DNA from: Yamagishiella unicocca
Taxonomy: Eukaryota; Chlorophyta; Chlorophyceae; Chlamydomonadales; Volvocaceae
Reading direction: 5' to 3'
Assembly (NCBI GenBank): GCA_003116995.1
Contig: BDSL01000023.1
Span: forward strand, 806,001 to 870,000
Length of the DNA stretch: 64,000 nucleotides
The position numbers and the translations under genes were made by a program. The notes below the pieces were generated by a model. The model had not been told where the DNA came from and did no database searches. It saw only the letters and a list, made by a program, of their open reading frames with translations. This document shows positions 44,743 to 54,651 of this stretch, piece after piece (the first letter of the stretch is position 1; each line of letters begins with the position of its first letter).

Positions 44743-47700
44743 ATGGCGGAGCAGGTGAGACGTCCTTGACTAGTCTTAACTGTGGGCAGCCCGCCCTATA
44801 CCTCCTATACAAGACACAGCCATTTGCGGGCCTGCGTGGCCGGGATTAACGGGTTGTGCAGATGCTTGCATGACGGCATGACTTTGCTTTTCTTCTCCAG
44901 CACCTCGCTGCTGCCCTGCTCACCCCTCCCCGCCTCCTTCGCGTCATTGTGCTCCCTACATAGGCTTTCGCAAATAAGGCCGGGGATCTGGATGCAGACG
45001 AGCTGCAGCAGGCGTTGCGCGGCGATGGCCTGATTTTCGACCTGCCCGACGTCCGCCACATCATTCGGTGCGTGTGCAAGAGGACGCCATGATAGGCGAT
45101 GGCGGCATCGTGCGCTGCTCAGCGAGATAGGTACACGCCGCGGGGCACCCCAAACTGAAATGCGCAGGACGTTTGGAAATGGGACTCCGGGGCGGCTAAG
45201 CTGGACGGATTTCCAGGGCTTGCAAGAGTTCATTACCAGCGTTCAGAAGGGCTTCGACAGCTTCACGTCCTCGGACGCGGACCACAGCCGGGCTATTGAG
45301 GCGCAGGAGATCCAGAAGGCCCTGCAGCAAGCAGGTGAGGTTCTATGGCACCCGGCCGGTACGTCCGTTTCGCAGTGCAGGGCGCAAATCAACCCGTGCG
45401 TGTCGGTTGCTGTGTGGTGCAAGGGATGTTTGGTAAGAGCGATGGGTGGTGAGAGGGATGAACGCCTGAATGCGGAACGGCGGGCGGTGTTTGCATGAAA
45501 GGGTTAGGGTACCCTTCATTCCTGCTGAAGGACCCTCCCGTCTGCGTCCGACATGGAGCTGCACGCAGCTCTATCCTAGCCTTACCGCCCATTTCTATCC
45601 TGCCCGTTAGGCTTGCAGCTCGATGGTCCCGCACTGGAGGCCCTGATATCACGACCCGGCCCCGACAACTCCGGCACGAAGTCGCGTTACGAGTACACCC
45701 GCAAGCGGCTTTTCCTGCAGAGTTGCGTTCGGACATTCAAAGGCTTGGGCCCACAGGGACCGGGTCAGGTACGGCTCAACTTCAACCAGTGGGTTCGTGC
45801 AGCTCTGCAGGTGCACGTCGGCTGCCCTGGCGTGCTAGACGAGATGGCGCTCCGACAGGCGCTCGTCAATGGCAGACTGGACCACGCGTTAACGCAATCG
45901 CACATGGTCTTCTGGTGGGTGTGATGGAAAGGAAAGTCGTGTGTAGGAGCTGTCTGCGTGTCCTCCTTCACAGCCCGCACACGTATGTAGCACGTGGAGC
46001 GACAGCACGGCGCACGCACTTGTGCCAGCCGGGGTGTACGGCGCCAGGCAGGGCTGGGTACTTTAAGAATTCGCCGGGGGCTGCAAAGCACGTCCGGCAG
46101 GCGTTGTCTTGGCGCCGGGATTGCAAACCATATTGGTGACGCGTGACGTTTAGCAGTCTGGAGGAGGTTACTCGCCCGGCGCTTCCTGGCGCTTCTTCCC
46201 CCCCCTCATCGTTGTTTCGTGCCTTTTGAGCTGTGTACGCAGGGTGGACCGGCAACACGGTCTGGACGTCAAAGAGCTCCAGTGGGTGCTGCAAACGGGC
46301 AAGCTGCACTACCCTCTTCCGGATGTGGACCAGATGATTCGGTGCGTAACTCGCACAAACACGACGCGACCTGGCATGCCTGCGATGCGGTGCGGTGCAG
46401 CAATAAATTGTCGTCAGCGGTTCGGCGCTCACGCCCGAATGGTCCCGGGGACATGTACGGCAAACCAACCGAATGCCGCAGAGCTTTCGACACGCGGGAG
46501 TGCATGAAGTTAAGCTACACGGACTACAAGAGGCTGTACGACTGCCTCGTCACCATCCACAGCAGCTTCGCATGTTTTGAGACTGCCGATAGCGGCCGGG
46601 TGCACCTGAAGGACGTCCCGGAGGCGTTGCAACGGGCAGGTGAGTCCCTGTGGCATGAGTCGCTCGCACCTCTGGGGCCCTTCCTGTCAACGTGCATTGT
46701 GCTGCGATGTCCGAGCGGCGGGGGCTGCTTCCCCATTCGTCCAGCCCCTCGTACCGTTTGCATAATTGCCATAATCGGCTGCTGCAACCTACAGCACAGA
46801 CGCAGTACGCACCTCGTGCCTCAATCCGCGTCCCATCCCCATCCCACACGACCCGACCGCAGGGTTCCAGCTAGAAAGGGATGTCTTGCACGCCGTGCTG
46901 TTAAGGCACACGGATTCGGACAGGTCGGACACGCTGTCGCTCGGCGGGTTCATCCGGATGTGCGTTTTCCTGGAAGGTTGCGTCCGGGTGTTCAAGAAGC
47001 TTGATTCGCAGGGCGTGGGTCAGGTACTTCTCAGCTTCAACCAGTGGGTGAACGTCACGTTTAAAATGCGCGTCGACGCTTCCAATTTGGTTGATGCTGG
47101 CGAGCGAAATGCCGGCGCTCGACACCACCTAGTAGACCAACCGGACTCAGCCTCAAGGTGGGTGCTAGCACGGGAGCAGGTCGCCTGGGGAGCACGGAGG
47201 CATGGACACTTTCTTGTCGTAGTTTCTTGCGTGTAAGATGAAAGGGCTGTGCGTTGGCGCGTTACCTGGCACGCAGGCCGCCGCGGGAGGACAGCAGCGG
47301 CGAGTTGCCGCAGGCTGACGTGGCACCTCATGCGGACGCCGGGCGGCCTAGGGTACCCGCAGAATCAGAGCTCGGGCAGGCGCTGGGGGAGGAAGCGCTG
47401 GCGGTGGTCAAATCGAAGGCGGCCGCGTTCTTCAAGTAGGTGCCAGATAGGATGTGTAGGGTTTAACGATGATAGCGTTCTGCGATTATTCAGACGGAAG
47501 CAGATGGGAGCAGCAGCAGCAACGACGGAAACAGCAGACGTTCGGCCGCCGTCTTGGTGTAATATGCAGCGCGAGAACCGTACGAAGCTCAGCCGGTCGG
47601 TTTAAACCGACAACCATACAATGTACAGTGCAGGACGCTGTTAAGGGCCCCGCCTGGGCGAGTGAGGCGGGGGTAGCCAAAGATCCTGCTGGGATTGCAA

Positions 47701-48594
47701 GTTACGACGCCTGATGCACCGGAGGATGGCGGTCTATTGGGAACTAGTTGGGGCCATTTGCTCCTGCGCTTCTGCCGTGCGTGTCCTAACCGCTTCTGTC
47801 TGATGACTTGTGTCTGATGAGTCGCGCAGAGACAGGAGCGGCAAGGCGACCGCAATGGAGCTGCAGTCGTTGATGCAACAAGGCAACCTGAACTTCAGCC
47901 TACCCGACGTCCTACTGATGATTCGGTGCGTGCGTAATTGTACGGCAAGCATGCGACATCGTACGGAATGCATGCGACGAGGCTAATCCTGACTAGCTGT
48001 CGCGCCCCCCCAAACTGACATGCACAGAGCTTTCGGAACAGGAGCGGAAGTCCGGTCGTTAAGGTTTCCGGACTTTGAGAGGCTGTGCGCCTTCCTCATC
48101 GACGTGTACAAAGGTTTTGACTGGCTCACGCGGGACAAGCGCCTGCAGGTGTTGGAGGCCCAGCAGGAACTGAAACGTTTAGGTGAGCCCCGCGGCCCGT
48201 GTGGGCCCCGCAATCGTCTGTTAGTTAGTCATCCTTGTGATAGGAGTGCAGCATGGCGACTGGACGGCACCCACATAATATAGTTTGCGAGAGCAGAATC
48301 GCTCTTCCTCCATCCCAATGGTGATTTTCGTACCCAGATTAACCCTCCTGCCCGCTTGTCGCCCCATCTCTCTTGATACTCGCAGGTTTCTCGCTCAATG
48401 TGCCCGTGTTGAATGCCATGATGTCAAGGCACGACCCGGACGGGTCGGGCACGCTGTCGCTCGACAAGTACATTCGGATGTGCCTCTTCCTGCAGAGCTG
48501 CCATCGGACCTTCGCGGCGTTTGACCCACAACGGACAGGTCACATACGGCTCGACTGGGACCGTTTGGTCTATGCGGCATCACACGTGGCATAG
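44743..48594 (+). CDS. Putative triple PEF protein (three penta-EF-hand modules in one frame), 11 exons
   Basis: Exons 44743-44754, 44964-45067, 45168-45334, 45611-45914, 46243-46341, 46482-46639, 46863-47157, 47277-47435, 47830-47925, 48028-48182 and 48386-48594 join in phase throughout into about 585 residues. Each module repeats the EF1 | EF2-3 | EF4-5 exon pattern. Modules 2 and 3 lack a nearby ATG. The last exons of modules 1 and 2 run past the position where PEF1 and PEF3 stop and end in phase-2 donors (TTCTG|GTGGGT at 45915, TCAAG|GTGGGT at 47158) that match the phase of the next EF1 exon. Many loops are eroded (ANKAGDLDADE, KDRSGKATAMEL, HTDSDRSDTLSLGG). The last module keeps most of EF4. 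Alternatively these are separate genes or pseudogenes ending at TGA 45922, TAA 47234 and TAG 48592. Confidence 0.6.
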
Positions 48595-50660
48595 CCACAC
48601 CGCCGGATGAGGGGGTGGCGATGGGCCCCAAGGCGCATGGCCGCAAGCCACGCTTGGACTAGCGAAAGCGTCACAACCGCGCGATTCCGGATTGCGGCTT
48701 TCAGGATATCGGGCCGAGCAGCAATGGGCGCGTACGGCGCGCGATTGTTTGCGCTGCATTTTCGTACGGCACTTCTTTCCTGCAGCAGGAAGACGGGACT
48801 GGCTTGGCGGTGGCCAGGAGGGGCCAGGTGGGGTCAGTCAGCGGGCGGCGCCGGCTGACATGCATTGTTGTTGTTGTTTTAACGGTTACAGTAGGTTCCA
48901 GACCGAGGGATAGAACCATCGGGAACATCGCCTGACGCGGAGGAAGACGGAGAAGACAAAGACCGACGTGCACCGGAACAAAGGCATTGCGCATTGTGTG
49001 GATTTGCATCTTTCGTAAATGCCACGGCCGCACACTGCCTGCGCCGAAAGATGTGTGGTGATGAGAGCTGTAGCGGCAGATGTCAGTCACGGCTCATTGA
49101 TTCCGGCCAGGTGACATCTGCAGTCGTGGATTATAGCCTCTTGGTCCGGCCAGGTCCGGCATAAGTGCATGGTACGGATGTGGCGAGCAATGCGTTGTGC
49201 ATAAACAAATTGCATGGGCATTACTGAGGATGGGCATCAACCGTTCGATATGGTCAAGCAAAAAGCTTACGCTCCCACAGGCGCCAATATACGCCTTGCG
49301 AGCAAGGTCAGTTTGCAAGCTGTGGTGAGAATACCGTGGTCCTTTGCGGTCCTGACCCCTCGCTTGTCCCCCCAACTTGCATCTCAACCCGCCATGAACC
49401 CAGCCACATTTCGCGACAGCTATCTGCTTTTGCTATTGGCACAGCGCTTTGGCAACACAGGTGGAGGATTGCTACCGATGGAACGCAAGGGGTAAAAACG
49501 GGAAGAGTGGTTGGGGTTGGGGTTGGGGAAGCGTGGACCGGTTGCAACCTCCAAATTCGGTAGGCGTCATCGCGTCATGCTGCTACTGCAGACGCCGCTG
49601 TCTAACCCTAGCTGGCTTATTTGCAGCGAGGGGCGCAGCACGGTGTCACAGAAGTAGCTATTCACATGCTTGGCCAACTGGCGTTGAGGTGAACTCGGGT
49701 GAACCTGGGTGAACGGACCCACGGGTCCGCAAAGCACACAATGCAACATGACTTCCATTTCGCAAAGGACATCTGCCGCGGCGTCCTTTAAAACTTCCCT
49801 GGGCAATGACGCTGACTCATGCCCGCCATTCTATACATGGTATTGGACCAGATGCGTACATTCGTTCGAGCGTCAAGGTTTGAAAGGAATTCATGTCATG
49901 TGGTCACCTTCATCCTTACGCCAACTGCCAGGGGTAAAAATGTACATGCAAGGTAGGCTAGCAGCCGCAGGCCGACCTGTGCAAACCTAGGTCAGGCGAT
50001 TCCCGGGCCCATGGTTCCGGAACCTTTCGTGCATATCCTGGACTTTTGCTGCAAACGTTCGTAAAGCTCGGGCATCGGATTGCTTGTGCCAGACGGTGCT
50101 GCCTTTTAGAGCCCCCCAGGCCCTGGAAACAGCAACACCTTCCTTGCGTGGCAATACCGGTATGCGAACTTGCCTGGGCAGCCAGTTGCGACACGCAGCT
50201 GCCATCGGCCCCGCCAATAGACGGACAGCCAACACGAGAGTAACTCCTCTGGTTGTTGCTTCTGCTGGGATGCCACGTAGAAGATGATTTCGCGTACCGG
50301 TAGTAATGCCCGCGATGCCTTTCTGAGAGGCGTTGCCGTTTGATAATATGGGGTTGAGTTAAGGTTTTGTTATTGATATACGCTGGAGATTTGACATTGA
50401 GTGCCTTGCATGCTAACCGTACTTCAAGTGACCTTGATACTTCAGCACAGGTACTAATTACCTCTTCATGCTTTTCCGAACACCTAACGTTGCACATAAT
50501 AACGCGATAAAGTAATCCTGATGCGCGCCTGTCGACGGTTTGTTTCTTCGTGACGTTTACCGACACCGCGTTTTCCTCCTCCGGTTCAGTTGCCTAGGAT
50601 AACCTAGATCTTCTCCTGGTGACAAGAATTGTAGCATAGCGGCACGGGAGGGCCGCGAAA
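48595..50660. other. Intergenic region between the triple PEF gene and PEF3
   Basis: The first 60 bp after the stop are nearly identical to the sequence after the PEF3 stop. About 50400-50640 resembles the region upstream of the triple PEF gene. No exon is supported between them. Confidence 0.5.
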
Positions 50661-51677
50661 ATGAGCACCAACATACAGCAAGTGAGGCGTCGGGTCTGCG
50701 CGTTTGGTACCCATAACCGACCCTGCCGCAGCGATTAGCGTCCCACCTTGTGCAATTGTCCTGGGTATTGGGGTGTAGATGCGGCATGGTGGGAAGGCGG
50801 CTGACCCCTCTCTGCTCACCCTTTTTCGGCTTCGTCTAACTTCTGTGCTACGCACGCCTTCCATCTGCTGCGCATTATTTTGCGTTGTAGTGGTTTGCTT
50901 CTATTGATATGGATCGGAGCGGCGAGCTGGACGTGAACGAGCTGCAGCGGGCGCTGCAAATGGGCAACCTGAACTTCGGCGTATCCGATGTCGACCAAAT
51001 GATTCGGTTAGTGTGCACAATACAGCATAGTATGCATCTGGGGTACCTGTCATGGGTGTCTAGTGCTCATGACCATTGGGACACCCCAACTCAAATGCGC
51101 AGAGCTTTCGACACACGAGGGCGTAGGCGGTTAAGCTTTCCGGAGTTCCAGCGCCTGCATGAGTTCCTGATCAACATTCAGAACAGTTTTGCCTACTTCG
51201 ACGCGGACCGCAGCCGGACGCTCCAGACGCAGGAGGTCCAACAGGCCCTGAACCACGCCGGTAGGTCCCCGTTGAATGTGTCCCACAACGCAGCCTTATC
51301 CCCATATTGCAGCGGGTATTGGCGATGTCGGGATGGTAGAACTGCTCGGCGCTGGACTTTGCGGGGGGTGGTCCTATCTGCAACCCCTGTGTCTGCCGTG
51401 TACAGGACAGTGCTATGCGGACGTGTCGGCTCTCCAAATCGCCCTCTTGATTGATCCCCTCTGCGCAGGTTTCCAGCTCGACGTGCCCGTGTTGAATGCC
51501 ATGATGTCACGGCACGATCCGGACAACTCGGGCACGCTGTCGCTCGACGAGTACATTCGGATGTGCCTCTTCCTGCAGAGCTGCGTTCGGACATTCACCG
51601 CGTTCGACCCACAGCGGACAGGTCACATACGGCTAGACTTTAACCAGTGGGTGTACGCTGCATCACATGTGGCATAG
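50661..51677 (+). CDS. Penta-EF-hand (PEF) protein 3, 4 exons
   Basis: Exons 50661-50681 (MSTNIQQ), 50891-51006, 51103-51260 and 51469-51677 join in phases 0, 2, 1 into about 167 residues. EF1 (DMDRSGELDVNE) and EF4 (DPDNSGTLSLDE) are canonical calcium loops. EF2 (DTRGRRRLSFPE) and EF3 (DADRSRTLQTQE) lack the central Gly. EF5 (DPQRTGHIRLDFNQW) is the pairing hand. This is the best-preserved member of the cluster and probably a working calcium sensor. The EF4-5 exon is 209 nt, as in PEF1 and the last module of the triple gene, and is almost identical in sequence to the latter over long stretches, including the 3' flank. The tiny first exon is inferred from the GTGAGG donor and agrees with the MAEQ first exon of the triple gene. 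Confidence 0.85.
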
Positions 51678-52344
51678 CCACACCGCCGGATGGGGGGATG
51701 GCGATGGGCCACAGGATGAGGCTGCAAGGGGGTGGGACTTGACACGCAGTAGACTCCGGAGCGGCCTACCGGCACGACCCGGTGGCAGCATTGGGGTGGG
51801 GAAAGCATTTGGAGCAGCGATGGAAGCATCGAGGGAGCAGGGTGCTGGGTGGAGGCAGGGTGCCGAGCGGCAGTAAACGTGAGTGTGCACCCCGGTCAAG
51901 CGTGTACCCCTTTCCTGTGATCAGAAAGGCGGCGTGGGGTTGCTCGGGGCAAGGATCAGGGCAAGGAAGCGCTAGTGGATCACGCACGGTGCGGTATCCG
52001 TGGCCCATTTGCTGCCTGGAGCGGCATTTAAGGACTTGGGGGCCACGTCGCATGTACATGGTGGGTCATGCGTGGGGGCGGCTGCCGGTAGGGTCGCCAT
52101 TGCGTCGGATCGATTTGCGTCGCACAATTTACAATGAGCGGCCCAACTCTTCTTGTCACCTAATGTTGCGAGGGCAGCGGTGTAGTCTGCGGGGCGCGCG
52201 GCCTAGGCTGCTGATCTTCGTACATACCACCAAAACAGTTGCTTGGTGCCGGGCTGCGGTCGATGTTCGCCTGCCGGCACCGGACCCCCAAGCGGCTGCT
52301 TCCAGGGACAGGATCGTTCAGGGTCATTCATAAACACACACATA

Positions 52345-52381
52345 TGCGGAGGGAAGAGAGAGGGAGAGAGAGAGAGAGAGG
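52345..52381 (+). repeat. GA-rich microsatellite
   Basis: A run of AGAG dinucleotides interrupted by a few Gs. Confidence 0.95.
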
Positions 52382-53062
52382 CACCCTGGCCGCCGGCTGG
52401 AAAGCCATGGGAGTTGTAGTCGTCACCCGCACAGGTGTGGGAGTTGCCAATGGTGGCGGTAATCCGGTCGACATGTCGAAGTAGCGCCCTCACATGTTTT
52501 TTGAGATGCTGTCTAGTGCTCCATCACAGGGAGTGTGGGTCCTCCCAGCTGCTTTGGCTCCGGTGCTCTGGGTTGCCAATGTGCCCCACGATCCAGCCCG
52601 CCTGCCTGGCACAGCAACGGGCGCTAGGGTCAGCACGTACGGACCTGGCGGACGGAAAGTGCGGAGTTGCGCGCGCGCGCCTACGCGGCAGTCTAATGTT
52701 GCGAGGTGCGCGCCGACAGCCCGGTACGCAGCAGCAGACGGCGGGCTGGGTGCCGGATCATGACGGTCACTAGGGAAACGTGTTTTGAACGCATCGGGCG
52801 CTTACATCTTGGTGCTTTGGTTGCCTGTCTCGGCATGAGGGTTGGCTGCCGGGCGTTTCTTCATGGACCTCGTCGGGGGAGACACACCGGCGGTGGTGTC
52901 GGGTTACCCACGTTGGTTTGTTGGCTTACATTACAGTACATACCTATGTTGCACAATGTAGGGCCTGTGCGCCCTTGCCATTGAGACCCTGTTGAGACAC
53001 GGTCAGTTGTTGGCTGGTCTGGAACGCTGCGCTGAGTTGTCGGGGCGCCGAGGCGTGGAATT

Positions 53063-53081
53063 GTACGGCGCCACGCCGTAC
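53063..53081. repeat. Short perfect inverted repeat
   Basis: GTACGGCG, a CCA spacer, then CGCCGTAC: 8-bp arms that could form a hairpin. The neighbouring DNA contains many GTACGG words. Confidence 0.9.
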
Positions 53082-53105
53082 GCGGTTACGGAGCGACACG
53101 GGGCG

Positions 53106-53155
53106 GCTTTTCGTCGGGCGGCTTGTGTTGACAATTTGTCGGGCGGCTTGTGTTG
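53106..53155 (+). repeat. 22-bp tandem duplication
   Basis: GTCGGGCGGCTTGTGTTGA occurs twice, separated by CAATTT. Confidence 0.9.
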
Positions 53156-54267
53156 AAAATGCTGCACGTGCCAGGGGGGTCGGAGGTCAGCCACCTGGTG
53201 TTTGGCGCTGCCGTGTCATGCCTGATCGGACGGACAGTGAGACGTCGACGAAAGCGGATCTACGTGGCTGCGGCACATTTGCTGCAATTGTTCTGCCGCC
53301 CGCTGATTGCCAGGCTCATATTTGAAATTAAATGGAACCGACTGGGCTCGGCTCGGCCGTCGGCCCTTAACACAAATGCGGTCCTGGACACCTGCAGGCC
53401 GCATATGCTACAAACGCAGCAATTTTCCATTCCAGAATAAGGCTTGCAGGGTGGACGGCGCCCAAAGGCTGCGCGCACCGATGCATACCGGGGACATCCC
53501 ACGGCGGCATCATCACGGGGATCGAGAGCCGGACACTGACACGGTGCTGTCTGTTCAGACTTGCACAGGAGCAACATTCATTGGCCCATTTGGCGTGCCA
53601 TTCGGCCAGACGCGTGCAGGCCAGTTCATGCCGTCGGATTTTTTTGAGTGGCAGATCCAACGGCCTCACATGCGAGCCATCACGGCCGCAGGAGCCCAGT
53701 CTCCTCATTCCACCAGCCCTTCAAATTACACCCCTCCACCGCCCAAACCTCAGTTTAATATCCAGCCGGCCGGCATGGCTGCCCAACGTCCACGTCAGCT
53801 GCCGTCGGGAGCCTTCACATCAACTCTCCACATCACAACACGATCGCCAGCGGCCTACACCACCCCGCCCTGTCGGCACCACCATACCCTACAACTCATC
53901 GTCCTCCCTGTTACTGCCGTACGCCACCTCCGCATCTCCGTACCTGCCGCCACCGTAGCACACCTACCTCACATCTTCCTGCCTGCCAGTGTCCTAGGCC
54001 GCATCTCGAGCTCATCTCTGCGCTTCTACCTCTCTTGATAACTGCATGCCGCCGTTCCCCACAGTCCTGCGTGGCTCGGCCCCTCGGCCCGCCAAGCCGC
54101 TGCTCACCTTTTCCCTACATCCTCCTAGCCGCTAAGACACCCGGAACACAAGTCGTAAGTGTGCCGCCTGCGGCCTGCTCATAAGCCTCTCAGGTCCTCA
54201 CTACTCCGGCTGTACGAAGAGGGCAGCCTGCGGCCAGGACACATGCAGCGACACCAGGATGCACCCG

Positions 54268-54289
54268 GGTTAAGGGTTTTAGGGTTTAG
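54268..54289 (+). repeat. Short interstitial telomere-like motif
   Basis: GGGTTAAGGGTTTTAGGGTT contains one exact TTTTAGGG unit (the Chlamydomonas-type telomere repeat) with degenerate neighbours. CCCTAAAAC occurs about 190 bp downstream. Confidence 0.5.
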
Positions 54290-54651
54290 TTGCGAGCATG
54301 GAGGCGCGCAGGGCAACGACAGCGACAGCGACACGAGCCAGGCCCACAGCGCCAACACAAATAGTGTCACATCCTGGCAGCGACCGACGGTCCCAGGTGA
54401 CCCTGGGGCAAGCAAAACGCTCCAACGCGCAGCGCTGTAGCTTAACGGCCAAGAGTGTATGGTTTTAGAGCCCTAAAACACGTGTAACTCCCCCTCCACC
54501 GCGGCCTGGGCCTCGCGCAAACCGGCCCGGAGGCGCCGGGTCGCCGCGGGGTCTTCCTCCTGCGCACGAAGCCTCCATAACGCCCTGACGCCGGTACGGC
54601 CCATCCCGACCTCCCACCGGCCCTTGGTTTGTCGGCCCGTGGATTCCCGGG

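Larger units (their letters stand above)
51678..54651. other. PEF3 3' flank and intergenic DNA
   Basis: It contains a GA-rich microsatellite (52345-52381), a short inverted repeat (53063-53081), a 22-bp tandem duplication (53106-53155) and telomere-like motifs (54268-54289). A plus-strand ORF at 53307-54038 includes ATFIGPFGVPFGQTRAGQF and a Pro-rich stretch and might be an exon, but no gene structure can be built around it. Confidence 0.4.

Noticed and set aside
45613..45924. Module 1 of the PEF array as an independent gene ending at TGA 45922
   Set aside because: Possible, but the phase-2 donor just before the stop and the lack of ATG in the next module favour the fused model. Transcript data are needed.
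53307..54038. 243-residue plus ORF as a complete gene
   Set aside because: The start region and the Pro/Thr-rich end look random, and no flanking exons could be found. Kept only as a weak exon candidate in the intergenic entry.
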